Shown piece by piece: positions 9,776 through 19,065 of a stretch of DNA of 64,000 bases (its first letter is position 1; the number at the start of each line of letters is the position of its first letter). Below the pieces are notes generated by a model. It had not been told where the DNA came from, did no database searches, and saw only the letters and a list, made by a program, of their open reading frames with translations. The stretch is from NCBI RefSeq assembly GCF_005403045.1, contig NZ_BJCL01000018.1, positions 1-64,000 on the forward strand, given 5' to 3'. The position numbers and the translations under genes were made by a program. Source of the stretch: Pseudaquabacterium pictum (GTDB lineage Bacteria > Pseudomonadota > Gammaproteobacteria > Burkholderiales > Burkholderiaceae_C).

Positions 9776-10317
9776 TCACTGATGGCAGGCCGACCGCCTC
9801 GCTGCGCCGGGGGCGGATGGGATGTCAACGCGGCCCAGCACCTCGCCGAGGGGCCCTGTCTGCAGTGAGCCTTCGTCCGCGCCTGAACGCAGGCGCACGA
9901 GCATCCGCGGTCTGGCGAAGGGATCGCCCGGCGCCCGCAAGGCCAGCCGCAAGCCCGGTGCCGGCCGCGTGCCCGCAGCCAAAAAAGGGGGGTGATGGTG
10001 TGAAGCCACGCTCCATTGGACGAACTGGGGTCGGGCAAGGCGCAGCTGGCCAGCACCAGGCGCTGGGCTCTCGCATTGGCAGGGCCGACGCCTGCTCTCA
10101 CGGCTGCGTGCAGGTTGGCGTGGCTGGCGTCTTGCGTCAGTTCCGCGCGCGTGCGGGGCACCGCGACGACATCGCCCACACGTTCGCGCCCCCTTGCCGG
10201 CGTGGTCTGGCAGCCGGCCAGCAGTGCGGTGGCGGATGCCAGCAACACCGCTGCGACCTCTGCGCCGCGACGGATGCGTCATCCAGGCCCAGTGCGCGGT
10301 GTCGTCATCACTTCCAT
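9776..10317 (-). pseudogene. Lipoprotein gene broken by a TGA and a frameshift
   Basis: The ATG at 10317 follows AAGGAG at good spacing and reads MEVMTTPRTGPG, then TGA (10279-10281), then in frame RIRRGAEVAAVLLASATALLAG-C, a lipoprotein signal with lipobox LLAGC. The mature part runs to about LPDPSSSNGAWLHTITP. At a run of six A and six G (about 9981-9993) the frame shifts, and the sequence continues as FLAAGTRPAPGLRLALRAPGD to a stop at 9776. Restored, it is a lipoprotein of about 170-180 aa of unknown role. A start at the GTG 10248 would bypass the first stop but not the frameshift. Confidence 0.55.
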
Positions 10318-10456
10318 TGGCAGGCTCCTTGCCGAAACATCATGGGCAGCGACTTCGCCACCAGACAGCGCGGCGGCGGCAGCACTGTGTTGTCGCCACG
10401 GCAACACGGCCCTCCAAGACAATGCCAATCACCGCAGCCGAGGAAGATGGGGCCCG

Positions 10457-10774
10457 ATGGACCATCACGCCATGCAGTGTTTTTGTCGTGTCGTGGAAAC
10501 CGGCAGCTTCGCCACCGCCGCGCGCGATCTCGACGTGGCCCGCTCGGTGGTCACGCGCACCATCCAGGACCTGGAGGAGTGGACGGCCAGGAGGGTGCTT
10601 GAGCGCACTATGCACGCCATGCAGCTCACCGAGGCCTGCGACCGCTTCTATACCTACTGCCGGCGCGTGCTGCAGGACACGGAGCAGACGCTGTTGGCCA
10701 TGCGCCGCGCACCCGCCGAGCTTGCCGGGCGCATAACCATCTCGCCCCCCCGTGTCGCCGCCCCTCCTCCTTGA
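10457..10774 (+). pseudogene. LysR-type regulator, N-terminal fragment
   Basis: 105 codons starting MDHHAMQCFCRVVETGSFA, the DNA-binding helix-turn-helix of LysR-type regulators, continuing with the linker helix CDRFYTYCRRVLQDTEQTLL and the usual start of the effector domain, LAGRITISPP. The frame is then lost in a C-rich run and the remaining 200 residues are missing. A fragment ending at the linker cannot sense an inducer. It is divergent from the broken lipoprotein, which suggests that both belonged to one lost unit. Confidence 0.75.
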
Positions 10775-10928
10775 ACGACGTGCTCGGTGGCCTGGTCCGC
10801 GTACCCAAGCTGCCAGAGTGCGAAATCAGGGTTGCTGAACTTCATATGGAACCTGAGGTATCCATGCCGGTCCAGCGACCATGCCCCGCCGTATACCTGC
10901 CTGAACGAATGCGGTCGGCCACCTCCAA
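10775..10928. other. Gene remnant between LysR fragment and DUF4148 gene
   Basis: On the minus strand this stretch reads RQVYGGAWSLDRHGYLRF followed by SNPDFALWQLGYADQA with no start of its own, which looks like protein-coding text rather than random sequence. I cannot assign a family. With the two broken genes on its left it marks a decayed segment between the first CueR unit and copRS. Confidence 0.3.
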
Positions 10929-11264
10929 TCAACGACCGCCAATCATGTGAAGTTCCCGGCGCTCTTCCACGGTCAGGTTGAGAACCTCGTTCCTGACCTC
11001 CTCGCGGGTCCGCCCAGGCGTCGCGTTCTTGACCGGAACCGGCAAGCTGCGCTCCAGGTACCAAAGCGATCCATCCTTGCGCGCCGCTTCCAGTTCACGA
11101 AGAACGTCCGCGCGGGTCTTGGTGCTCTTGAAGTGCTCGGGATGGAAGATCGCGCCCCCGTCACCGTGGGACGGTTCATGCCACAACGAAGTGGCCGATA
11201 CGAAGGTGGGCGTGGTCAGTGCAACCGCCATCGCAAGAAGAGTAAGCGCCTTGTGGGTGTTCAC
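10929..11264 (-). CDS. DUF4148 periplasmic protein
   Basis: 111-aa exported protein, signal peptide ending near TFVSA. The mature part contains [19 protein letters not shown] and later REEVRNEV, the pattern of DUF4148, a small domain common in Burkholderiales and often beside copper or two-component genes; the function is unknown. It starts at a GTG (11264) with AAGGA in front. It is divergent from copR, and the palindrome at 11367-11390 lies between them, so CopR may control it. Confidence 0.75.
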   Translation of the reverse strand: MNTHKALTLLAMAVALTTPTFVSATSLWHEPSHGDGGAIFHPEHFKSTKTRADVLRELEAARKDGSLWYLERSLPVPVKNATPGRTREEVRNEVLNLTVEERRELHMIGGR

Positions 11265-11366
11265 GGTAGGGTTCCTTTCGGGGGTGTCGACCCTGGCTGT
11301 TCGTCAGGGCTGTGCCGATGGGCACAACGCAACCTTAGAAATTCCGCACCGACGAGGCACCAACGT

Positions 11367-11390
11367 CGAGATGACAAATTCGTCATCTCG
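11367..11390. promoter_or_regulatory. CopR/CusR-like operator between DUF4148 gene and copR
   Basis: Perfect 9-bp inverted repeat CGAGATGAC and GTCATCTCG around AAATTC. The core ATGACAAATTCGTCAT closely resembles the CusR/CopR box (ATGACA and TGTCAT halves). Its position between two divergent genes, 31 bp before the copR start, fits autoregulation and control of the DUF4148 gene. Confidence 0.7.
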
Positions 11391-11420
11391 GCCGACGCCC
11401 CCAAAGCTCAAAATGTGAAG

Positions 11421-12107
11421 ATGAAACTGCTCGTGATTGAAGACGAGGTCAAACTGGCCGAGTACCTGCGCAAGGGCCTGACTGAGTCAGGCTACGTCGT
11501 TGATGTGGCCCATGACGGCATCGATGGTTTGCACTTGGCGATGGAAGGCGGATACGACCTGCTCGTGCTCGACAGCATGCTGCCCGGCATCGACGGCCTC
11601 ACGCTGCTGGCAGCCTTGCGCAAATCGAAACAGACCCCGGTCTTGATGCTGACGGCGCGGGTTCACGTCGATGATCGGGTGCGGGGCCTGCAGGGTGGCG
11701 CCGACGACTACCTGACCAAACCCTTTGCGTTCTCCGAACTGACCGCGCGCATTCAGGTTTTGCTGCGCCGTGCTGCGCCTGCCCAAGCGTCTGCGGAACC
11801 CACCGTGTATCGGGTGGGCGATCTGGAAGTTGACCTGCTCCGCCGGAAGGCCACGCGGGCTGGCCAGCGGCTCGACCTCACGGCCAAGGAGTTCAACCTG
11901 CTTGCGCTGATGCTGCGTCGTCGAGGTGAGGTCCTGTCGCGCACGGAACTGGCCGCCCAGGTCTGGGACATGAACTACGACAGCGAGACCAATGTCGTCG
12001 AGGTCGCCATACGCCGGCTGCGCAACAAGCTCGATGCACCCTTCGAGCACGTGCTGCTGCACACCGTTCGTGGCATGGGCTACGTGCTTGAGGACCGCCA
12101 ACCGTGA
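11421..12107 (+). CDS. copR: Copper response regulator CopR/CusR type
   Basis: 228-aa OmpR-family response regulator. The receiver domain has the acidic pair in VIEDEVK, the phosphoacceptor Asp in [10 protein letters not shown] (near 51) and the Lys in YLTKPFAF (near 101). The C-terminal winged helix has [17 protein letters not shown] and the end [11 protein letters not shown]. This subfamily responds to periplasmic copper or silver through its kinase. An open frame extends far upstream, but the ATG at 11421 is the natural start of the receiver fold. It overlaps copS by 4 bp. Confidence 0.92.
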   Translation: MKLLVIEDEVKLAEYLRKGLTESGYVVDVAHDGIDGLHLAMEGGYDLLVLDSMLPGIDGLTLLAALRKSKQTPVLMLTARVHVDDRVRGLQGGADDYLTKPFAFSELTARIQVLLRRAAPAQASAEPTVYRVGDLEVDLLRRKATRAGQRLDLTAKEFNLLALMLRRRGEVLSRTELAAQVWDMNYDSETNVVEVAIRRLRNKLDAPFEHVLLHTVRGMGYVLEDRQP

Positions 12108-13516
12108 ATCACCGCCCGGTCGGCTCGCTGGGACGAAGGTTGTCATGCTGGCTTGCGCTGCAAACGCTGGCAGGCCTGGGCGCAGTCTGCGCCGTCGTCT
12201 ACGTCGTCGCCGCGATGAGCCTGTCTGCGCGCCAGACTGAATCGTTGATTCAGAAGCAGGCACTGATCCGGCACGTGCTTGACGAGGCCGCGGTCGATGG
12301 CGACATGGCTGTACTCAAACACCGACTCGACGACTTCCTGCTCGGGCACGAGGATCTTTCGCTGACACTCCAGGCAGGTGCCGACGAGCCGCTGTACCGC
12401 TCGGGCGGGGCTGCCAAGCCGACAGCCGAACGCAGCTCTCAATTCGACTTGCCATTCTCGCTGCGTGGTGCGCCTCAGGGAGCACGGTTAGTCACCGCGA
12501 CCTTGATACTGGACACGCGATCCGATCAGCGCCTTTTGCAGCGGCTGGCGTTCACGCTGTTTGCTGCTGCCGCGGTCGGTGCCCTGCTCGTCTCGCTGGG
12601 CGGGTTCCGGCTGGTCAGGCGTGGCCTGGCCCCCGTCCGCGACCTCGTCGAGCAGACCCGGCAGTTGGCGGCCGACAGCCTGCGCCAACGCCTGGACGGG
12701 ACGGCCCAGCCTGATGAGTTGCAGCCGTTGGTAGAACAGTTCAACGCGCTTTTGCACCGGCTGAACCAGGCCTACGAGCAGTTGGAGGGGTTCAATGCCG
12801 ACGTGGCGCATGAACTGTGCACGCCGTTGACCACCCTGATCAGCGCCACCGAGTTGGCGTTGCGCAAAACCCGAAGCGCCGATGATCTGCGTGAGTTTCT
12901 GGGCTCGAATCTGGAAGAGCTGAGGCGCCTGTCAGGCATCGTGCACGACATGCTCTTCCTGTCTCACGCCGATCGTGGGGCCATAGCTCGACGTGAAGCC
13001 GTACCTAGCCTTGCCGCTGTTGCCGCCGCTGTCATCGAGTATCACGAGGCCGCGCTTGAAGAGGCACGGCTTGATGTGCAGATCATCGGCGACGCTCCAT
13101 GCGAGGTCGATATTGCACTGGTCCGCCGCGCCTTGTCGAACCTGGTGGGCAACGCAACGCGCTACGCGAGCCGCGGCTCCACCGTGAAAGTGGAAATCGC
13201 CGAACAGCCCGGCAGGCAGTTGCGCATCGCTGTCATCAATCAAGGTGCGACCATCCCGGCTGAGCAGTTGCCGCGCCTGTTCGACCGGTTCTTCCGCGGC
13301 GACAGCGCACGCAGCGATGCTGGCTCCCACCATGGCCTGGGCTTGGCCATCGTGGCGGCCATCGCGCGCATGCACGGTGGCCGGACCTTGGCGCGCTCCG
13401 ACGGGGGTGTCACGTCGATCGGGCTGACCCTCTGCGCGGCCCCTTCAACACCGGCCGCTGATCTCCGAACAACCTCGGGCTCTGAAGTGCATTCGGGTAC
13501 CGCGCTGGGAGCTTGA
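12104..13516 (+). CDS. copS: Copper-sensing histidine kinase CopS/CusS type
   Basis: 470-aa membrane kinase. One helix near residues 20-40 and a second near 145-165 frame a periplasmic sensor of about 105 residues; then a HAMP segment ([16 protein letters not shown]), the H-box [16 protein letters not shown] with the phosphorylated His, the N-box [12 protein letters not shown] and the G-box [18 protein letters not shown]. The H-box has Cys where Arg is usual (HELRTPL), a small oddity. It starts at a GTG overlapping the copR stop. The final 40 residues after the ATPase are a low-complexity extension. Confidence 0.92.
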   Translation: MNHRPVGSLGRRLSCWLALQTLAGLGAVCAVVYVVAAMSLSARQTESLIQKQALIRHVLDEAAVDGDMAVLKHRLDDFLLGHEDLSLTLQAGADEPLYRSGGAAKPTAERSSQFDLPFSLRGAPQGARLVTATLILDTRSDQRLLQRLAFTLFAAAAVGALLVSLGGFRLVRRGLAPVRDLVEQTRQLAADSLRQRLDGTAQPDELQPLVEQFNALLHRLNQAYEQLEGFNADVAHELCTPLTTLISATELALRKTRSADDLREFLGSNLEELRRLSGIVHDMLFLSHADRGAIARREAVPSLAAVAAAVIEYHEAALEEARLDVQIIGDAPCEVDIALVRRALSNLVGNATRYASRGSTVKVEIAEQPGRQLRIAVINQGATIPAEQLPRLFDRFFRGDSARSDAGSHHGLGLAIVAAIARMHGGRTLARSDGGVTSIGLTLCAAPSTPAADLRTTSGSEVHSGTALGA

Positions 13517-13519
13517 ACA

Positions 13520-13533
13520 TGACAAACCTGTCA
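13520..13533. promoter_or_regulatory. CopR/CusR-like operator before the periplasmic copper operon
   Basis: TGACA-AACC-TGTCA, a perfect inverted repeat with the same half-sites as the box upstream of copR. It lies 118 bp before the start of the next gene at 13652 and just after the copS stop, so the operon 13652-19452 is probably under CopR control. Confidence 0.65.
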
Positions 13534-13651
13534 CTTTGACGTCGGGGTTCTGTCGCCCTCAGGTTTGTACATTGGTGTGCCGTTACCTGCGTCACGGCGA
13601 CCACACAGCCGTTGTCGGCACGGGGCGCGCGCACTGCGCTAAAGTAGAAGG

Positions 13652-14098
13652 ATGGGTTTGTTGATCCGAGCGCTGTTGATTTGGTTGTTGGTGCTGGCAG
13701 TACCCGCGCAGGGTGCTGCTGCCGCGACCATGGCGTTTTGCGGACCCAATCACCATGGCGGCGGGGCAGCCACCCAGATGCAGCCCGCCCCAGCGGCTGG
13801 TCACGCACATCAAGACGGCGTCGCCTCGCAGGGGCATGAGCATCACCAAACCGCGGCCCTGGCGGACGAAGAGTCGGTCACCCCAGCCGTTGCGGCAGCT
13901 TCTGCCAAGGTGGGGGATGCCAGCAAGCACAAGTGCAGCGCCTGCGCTTCTTGCTGCTCGGTCAGCGCGATGCTGAACACGGTGCTGGCTGTGCCGGCAC
14001 CGGTCTTCATGCCCGCGGTGTTCTCCACCGTGGTGCCGAGCGTCGACGCGTTCGCCGCTGACGGCCCCGACCGCCCCCCTCGATTCGTTCTCGCCTAG
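13652..14098 (+). CDS. Secreted His/Cys-containing protein of the copper operon
   Basis: 148-aa protein with an N-terminal membrane or signal helix (LIWLLVLAVPAQGAAAA), a His-rich middle (GHAHQDG, GHEHHQT), the motif KHKCSACASCCSVSAML, and a second hydrophobic stretch near 110-130. His and Cys clusters suggest metal binding in the periplasm. Similar small proteins begin many copper operons, but I do not know a named family with confidence. It is the first gene after the CopR box, in the direction of the operon. Confidence 0.6.
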   Translation: MGLLIRALLIWLLVLAVPAQGAAAATMAFCGPNHHGGGAATQMQPAPAAGHAHQDGVASQGHEHHQTAALADEESVTPAVAAASAKVGDASKHKCSACASCCSVSAMLNTVLAVPAPVFMPAVFSTVVPSVDAFAADGPDRPPRFVLA

Positions 14099-14206
14099 CT
14101 GGCGGAGGCTCGCCGCGTGCGCTGACACGCGGGTCCTCGCCAGGTCCTGTCTCTTCCGTGCTGCGCATGCGGCATCGGAGTACCCAGACTTTGACGCGAG
14201 GACACC

Positions 14207-14641
14207 ATGGTCCACTCCCTTCCCATTTCTGTTTCTGTCGTGGTTAGGCGCCAGCGCCTGCTGCGCGCGGTGCCCGCCGTACTGCTGGCAGCTGCGTTGT
14301 TTGCCTTGCTGACAGCGGCCCAGGCGCAACCCTCTGCCAAGGCCGCCAGGCCCGACCCGCTCGATCCGAAGGCCAGCGTGACGACGCTGCGCTACGAATC
14401 ATCGTTCGCGCGGTACCGACTTCTCGGTGAAGAGAAGCCTGTCTCCTGGCGCGACGCGAACGACACCGTTACGCGGATCGGTGGCTGGCGTGTCTACGCC
14501 CGCGAGGCACAGCAGCCTGATCCGGCGCCCATTCCGGCACCCGTCTCCGCACCGGCCGTCAAGCCGACGGACACGCCGCCAGCAGCCAAACCCATGCCCA
14601 TGCCCATGCCTGCTGGGCATGGTGGACATAAGACGCCATGA
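14207..14641 (+). CDS. Conserved secreted protein of the copper operon
   Basis: 144-aa exported protein with a long N-terminal region (Arg-Arg then ALFALLTAAQAQ). The conserved-looking core is RYESSFARYRLLGEEKPVSW followed by DANDTVTRIGGW; the tail is Pro-rich and ends in MPMPMPAGHGGH, a possible copper-binding Met/His end. The ATG follows GAGGA. Its stop overlaps the start of the TolC-like gene, so the two are coupled. Its partner is probably the efflux protein, perhaps as a periplasmic accessory; this is inferred from position. Confidence 0.6.
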   Translation: MVHSLPISVSVVVRRQRLLRAVPAVLLAAALFALLTAAQAQPSAKAARPDPLDPKASVTTLRYESSFARYRLLGEEKPVSWRDANDTVTRIGGWRVYAREAQQPDPAPIPAPVSAPAVKPTDTPPAAKPMPMPMPAGHGGHKTP

Positions 14642-16074
14642 AGGCCCGCACCATGAACTTTCCGACATCCAGGTCGCCTCGACTGCGCCTGCTTGCCATG
14701 CTTGCCAGCGCCGCCGTGCTCGGCGGCTGCGCCAGCTTCACCCCCGACGGTGGCTTTGCAACGGTTGAGAAGACCACCAAGGACCGCCTGGGCAAGGACG
14801 TGCAATGGGCACGCTCGGACGCCGACCAGGACAGCATCAGCAAGCGGGTCGACGAGCTGTTGTCCAAGCCACTGACCGTGGACGCCGCCGTGCAGGTTGC
14901 CCTGCTCAACAACCGCGGTCTGCAGGCTGACTTTCAGGAACTCGGCATCACCGAGGCCGAGGTCGTGCAGGCCGGACGCCTGCCGAACCCGGGTTTCAGC
15001 TTCGGTCGCATGAGCCAGGGCGACGAACGAGAGATCGAGCGCGGCCTGCACTTCAACCTGGCGCGCCTGGTGGCGATGCCCTTGATCGGGCGCATGGAGG
15101 CTCGCCGCTTCGAGCAGGTGCAGGCCCGCGTGTCGATGAACGTGCTGTCGCTGGCCGCCGACACGCGCAAGGCCTACTTCACGGCCCTGGCGGCGGAAGA
15201 GACCGTGCGCTACATGCGGCAAGTGAAGCAGGCGGCCGATGCCAGCGCCGAGCTCGCCCGGCGCATGGAGCAGGTCGGCAACTTCAACAAGCTGCAACGT
15301 GCGCGCGAGCAGTCGTTCTACGCCAACGCTGCCCTCCAGCTGGCACGGGCCGAGCAGGCGCAGCGTTCCACGCGCGAGCGTCTGGTGCGGCTGTTGGGCC
15401 TGTGGGGCGCACAGACCCAGTTCGCCCTGCCCGAGCGGCTGCCCGATTTGCCGCCCTCGCCACTGGAACTGCCCGACGTCGAGCAGGTGGCGCTGGCCCA
15501 GCGGCTGGACGTGCAGGGTGCCAGGCAGGCCGCCGAGATGACAGCCAGCAACCTCGGCCTGACGCGGACCACGCGCTTCGTCAACGTGCTGGAGCTGGGC
15601 CTGGCGCGCAACAGCTCGAACGAGGCGCCGACCCAGCGAGGCTGGGAGATCGGCTTCGAGCTGCCGCTGTTCGACTGGGGCGGCGCGCGCGTCGCCCGTG
15701 CCGAGGCCATCTACATGCAGACGCTGCACCGCGCTGCCGAGACCGCGATCAACGCGCGCTCCGAGGTGCGCGAGGCCTACACCGGCTACCGCTCGGCCTA
15801 TGACATCGCACGGCACCACCGTGACGAACTCGTGCCGCTGAACCAGCGCATCGCCGAGGAGAACGTGCTTCGCTACAACGGCATGTTCATCGGCGTTTTC
15901 GAGCTGCTGGCTGACGCGCGCACCCAGATCGCCAGCGTCAACGCCTCCATCGAGGCGTTGCGCGACTTCTGGATCGCGCAGGCCGACCTCGACATGGCCC
16001 TCATCGGCAAGCCCAGCCTCAGCGCCGCTGCCGGCCCCGCGATGGCGGCCGAAGCCGCCGGCCCAGGACATTGA
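14638..16074 (+). CDS. TolC-family outer-membrane protein (copper operon)
   Basis: 478-aa outer-membrane channel lipoprotein. The lipobox is VLGGC at about residue 33. The protein has the two long heptad-rich coiled-coil stretches of the TolC fold (for example RRMEQVGNFNKLQRAREQ and, later, SEVREAYTGYRSAYDIARHH). No RND or ABC partner is encoded beside it, so it may work with a pump elsewhere or in periplasmic copper export with the oxidase. An ATG at 14653 with AAGG in front is an alternative start; 14638 overlaps the previous stop. Confidence 0.85.
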   Translation: MKARTMNFPTSRSPRLRLLAMLASAAVLGGCASFTPDGGFATVEKTTKDRLGKDVQWARSDADQDSISKRVDELLSKPLTVDAAVQVALLNNRGLQADFQELGITEAEVVQAGRLPNPGFSFGRMSQGDEREIERGLHFNLARLVAMPLIGRMEARRFEQVQARVSMNVLSLAADTRKAYFTALAAEETVRYMRQVKQAADASAELARRMEQVGNFNKLQRAREQSFYANAALQLARAEQAQRSTRERLVRLLGLWGAQTQFALPERLPDLPPSPLELPDVEQVALAQRLDVQGARQAAEMTASNLGLTRTTRFVNVLELGLARNSSNEAPTQRGWEIGFELPLFDWGGARVARAEAIYMQTLHRAAETAINARSEVREAYTGYRSAYDIARHHRDELVPLNQRIAEENVLRYNGMFIGVFELLADARTQIASVNASIEALRDFWIAQADLDMALIGKPSLSAAAGPAMAAEAAGPGH

Positions 16075-16091
16075 ACATGAAGGAATCTCAC

Positions 16092-17516
16092 ATGCTTTCC
16101 AGACGCAAGATGCTCGGCGGTGCCGGGGCCATCACCGCCGCCGCTGCCGCCGCCTCCGTCAGCAAGGTGGCGATGGCTGCGCTCCCCGAGCCCGTCATCC
16201 AGACCAAGCCCGACACCATGCCGCCGCTGGTGCCCAACACCGGGCGGCCCTACAACCCCGTCGTCACGCTCAACGGCTGGACGCTGCCCTGGCGCATGAA
16301 CAACGGGGTCAAGGAGTTCCACTTGGTGGCCGAGCCCGTGGTGCGAGAAATGAGCCCCGGCTTCAAGGCCCACCTGTGGGGCTACAACGGCCAGAGCCCC
16401 GGGCCGACGATCGAGGTCGTCGAAGGCGACCGCGTGCGCATCTTCGTCACCAACAAGCTCGGCGAGCTGACCAGCATCCACTGGCACGGCCAGCGCCTGC
16501 CCAACGGCATGGACGGGGTCACGGGCCTGAACCAGCCCGGCATCCCGCCTGGCAAGACCTACGTCTACGAGTTCGTCGCACGCCGGCCCGGCACCTTCAT
16601 GTACCACCCGCATGCCGACGAGATGGTGCAGATGGCGATGGGGATGATGGGTTTCTGGATCACGCACCCGAAGGCGAAGCACCCGCTGATCGACGAGGTC
16701 GACCGCGACTTCTGCTTCCTGCTCAACGCCTACGACATCGATCCTGGCGCTGCCACGCCAAAGATCATGACGATGCTCGACTTCAACCTGTGGAGCTGGA
16801 ACAGCCGCATCTTCCCCGGCATCGACCCGCTGGTGGTGCGGCACATGGACAAGGTACGCATCCGCGTCGGCAACCTGACGATGACCAACCACCCGATCCA
16901 CCTGCACGGCCACGAGTTCCTGATCACCGGCACCGATGGCGGCCCGACGCCCAAGAGCACGCGCCAGTACGAGGTGACGGCCGACATCGCGGTGGGGCAG
17001 ATGCGGCAGATGGATTTCCTCGCCGACGAGGAGGGCGACTGGGCCTTCCACTGCCACAAGAGCCACCACACGATGAACGCGATGGGCCACGACGTGCCCA
17101 CCATGATCGGTGTGGACCACCGTGGTGTCGCCAAGCAGATCACGAAGCTGATCCCCGACTACATGGTGATGGGCGAGCGCGGGATGAAGGACATGACGGA
17201 GATGGAGATGCCGCTGCCCGACAACACCGCCGCGATGATGGCCGGCCAGGGCCCCTTCGGCGCGGTCGGCATGGGCGGCATGTTCAGCGTGGTGAAGGTG
17301 CGCAAGGACCAGAAGCGCGGCGACTACACCGACCCGGGCTGGTACCAGCACCCGCCCGGCACCGTGGCCTACGAGTTCACCGGCGCACTGCCCGACCCAG
17401 CGCGCTTCAAGGCCGAGGCCAGCCCGGGGCCTGGCTCGATGCCGCCGGTGGCCAAGCCCGCCAAGGACATCGAGGTCAAGGTGCGCAAGCCGGCCGGTGG
17501 CCACTCGGGCCACTAA
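16092..17516 (+). CDS. Multicopper oxidase
   Basis: 474-aa periplasmic oxidase that probably oxidises Cu(I) to the less toxic Cu(II). All four copper motifs are present: HWHGQRLPNG, HPHADE, HPIHLHGHEF and HCHKSHHTMNAMGH (type-1 ligands His, Cys, His, Met). The N-terminus MLSRRKMLGG is a twin-arginine-like signal, as expected for an enzyme folded with its copper. The frame is open from a TTG at 16071, but the ATG at 16092 has AAGGA in front. Met-rich stretches (MVQMAMGMMG, MTEMEMPLP) may bind extra Cu(I). It lies just after the TolC-like gene. Confidence 0.92.
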   Translation: MLSRRKMLGGAGAITAAAAAASVSKVAMAALPEPVIQTKPDTMPPLVPNTGRPYNPVVTLNGWTLPWRMNNGVKEFHLVAEPVVREMSPGFKAHLWGYNGQSPGPTIEVVEGDRVRIFVTNKLGELTSIHWHGQRLPNGMDGVTGLNQPGIPPGKTYVYEFVARRPGTFMYHPHADEMVQMAMGMMGFWITHPKAKHPLIDEVDRDFCFLLNAYDIDPGAATPKIMTMLDFNLWSWNSRIFPGIDPLVVRHMDKVRIRVGNLTMTNHPIHLHGHEFLITGTDGGPTPKSTRQYEVTADIAVGQMRQMDFLADEEGDWAFHCHKSHHTMNAMGHDVPTMIGVDHRGVAKQITKLIPDYMVMGERGMKDMTEMEMPLPDNTAAMMAGQGPFGAVGMGGMFSVVKVRKDQKRGDYTDPGWYQHPPGTVAYEFTGALPDPARFKAEASPGPGSMPPVAKPAKDIEVKVRKPAGGHSGH

Positions 17517-17587
17517 GCGCCCGCAGAGATCGCCGCACGGACACGACCCACTGCCCCTTTTGATCGCAACACCTCAAGGAAGCGCTC

Positions 17588-18133
17588 ATGAACAACCCCA
17601 TCACACGCCCGCTCGCCCGCCGCGCAGCCATCACGCGGATGGCGGCAGCCACTGCGGCCGCCGCGCTGCCTTTGCTGACTGCGCCCGCACAGGCCCACAC
17701 CGACAAGCCGCACGCCCCCAAGATGGGCCCGGTCGTCAAGGAACAGAAGGACTGGGGCATCGCCGGCGATGCCAAGAGCGCCAAGCGCAGAATCGAGGTC
17801 GGCATGGCCGACAACATGCGCTTCACGCCGGAGCGCATCGAGGTGCGTCAGGGCGAGACCGTGAAGTTCGTGGTCCGCAACACCGGCAAGGTGATGCACG
17901 AGTTCGTCATCGGCACGAAGGCTGAGAACGCCAAGCATGCTGAGATGATGGTCAAGCATCCGAACATGGAGCACGACGAGCCCTACATGGCGCACGTGCC
18001 ACCCGGCAAGACCGGCGAGATCGTCTGGACCTTCAACCGCGCCGGCCAGTTTGAGTTTGCCTGCCTGATCGCCGGCCACTACCAGGGCGGCATGGTGGGC
18101 ACGATCATGGTCGCGCCGGGGGGCAGGGCATGA
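17588..18133 (+). CDS. Cupredoxin-domain periplasmic copper protein
   Basis: 181-aa exported cupredoxin. A Tat-like or Sec signal (ARRAAITRMAAATAAA) ends near QAH. The blue-copper fold follows, with ligands His in VMHEFVIG and Cys, His and Met in FACLIAGHYQGGM. A Met/His-rich insert (AKHAEMMVKHPNMEHDE) lies between the two. Likely role: carrying copper or electrons to the multicopper oxidase encoded just upstream. The ATG follows AAGGA. The stop overlaps the start of the DUF411 gene. Confidence 0.88.
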   Translation: MNNPITRPLARRAAITRMAAATAAAALPLLTAPAQAHTDKPHAPKMGPVVKEQKDWGIAGDAKSAKRRIEVGMADNMRFTPERIEVRQGETVKFVVRNTGKVMHEFVIGTKAENAKHAEMMVKHPNMEHDEPYMAHVPPGKTGEIVWTFNRAGQFEFACLIAGHYQGGMVGTIMVAPGGRA

Positions 18134-18621
18134 GACACCTGAACAGACGCCGTGCCCTGGTTTCGCTGCTGGGCGCAGCCGGCTTGGCGTCTGTGCCTGC
18201 CGTGCTGCGGGCACAGGGCCAGGCGGTGCTCGTCGAGGTCTGGAAGAGCCCGACCTGCGGCTGCTGCAAGGACTGGATCACGCACCTGGAGGCCAACGGC
18301 TTCAGGGTCAAGGTCAACGATGTCGGCAACACCGCTGCCCGTGCGCGGCTCAAGGTCCCTACCAAGCTCGGCTCCTGCCACACGGCTTGGGTCGGCCGCT
18401 ACGCCATCGAGGGGCATGTGCCCGCAGCCGACATTCAACGGCTCCTGAAAGAGCGCCCCGAGGCGATCGGCCTGGCCGTGCCAGGTATGCCGGTCGGCTC
18501 CCCAGGTATGGATGGTCCTGCTTTCGACAATCAGCAGGACCCCTACGACGTGTTGCTCATCGCCCGCGATGGCAGCACCCAGGTCTTCAATAGTTACTTC
18601 AAGTCAAAGGAACGTTCATGA
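18130..18621 (+). CDS. DUF411 periplasmic metal-binding protein
   Basis: 163-aa exported protein, signal peptide ending near VLRAQ. The DUF411 signature is clear: VEVWKSPTCGCCKDWITHLE with the CGCC metal site, then LGSCHTAWVGRYAIEGHVPA and GLAVPGMPVGSPGM. Members occur in copper and silver resistance clusters and are thought to bind copper, but the biochemistry is not settled. It overlaps the cupredoxin gene and the CusF-like gene by 4 bp each, so the three proteins are made together. Confidence 0.88.
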   Translation: MRHLNRRRALVSLLGAAGLASVPAVLRAQGQAVLVEVWKSPTCGCCKDWITHLEANGFRVKVNDVGNTAARARLKVPTKLGSCHTAWVGRYAIEGHVPAADIQRLLKERPEAIGLAVPGMPVGSPGMDGPAFDNQQDPYDVLLIARDGSTQVFNSYFKSKERS

Positions 18622-18980
18622 ACCACCCACAGCACTTCTTCCGCACCGCCGGTCTGGCTCTGGTGCTCTCAGCCGCCGCCGCGATGCCGGCGTGGGCCTC
18701 GAAGGACCACGGATCGCACGGTGCCCATGGCAATGCGACTGCACAGGCCGCCACGGGCGACATGACCGATGGCGAGGTGCGCAAGGTCGACAAGGAGGGC
18801 GGGAAGCTGACCCTCAAGCATGCCGACATCAAGAGCCTGGACATGCCGGCGATGACGATGGTGTTCGTCGTCAAGGACAAGGCGATGCTTGACAAGCTCA
18901 AGGCCGGCGACAAGATCAAGTTCAAAGCCATCAACGACGCTGGCAAGTTCACCGTCACCGAGATGCAGATGGCCCAGTAG
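18618..18980 (+). CDS. CusF-like copper-binding protein
   Basis: 120-aa exported protein. After the signal (AAAMPAWA) comes a His-rich segment (KDHGSHGAHG), then the small CusF barrel: GEVRKVDKEGGKLTLKHADI, LDMPAMTMVFVVKD with the Met ligands, and KIKFKAIN. CusF binds Cu(I) or Ag(I) in the periplasm and passes it to export systems. It is the last gene in the overlapping run 17588-18980. Confidence 0.88.
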   Translation: MNHPQHFFRTAGLALVLSAAAAMPAWASKDHGSHGAHGNATAQAATGDMTDGEVRKVDKEGGKLTLKHADIKSLDMPAMTMVFVVKDKAMLDKLKAGDKIKFKAINDAGKFTVTEMQMAQ

Positions 18981-19065
18981 GTCGTGCAGGCTCGGCCCTC
19001 GATGGGCCGGGCCCTCGGCTTTGCTCAGACCCGATGCACGATCCGACCGACCCTCGCTTCACAGC

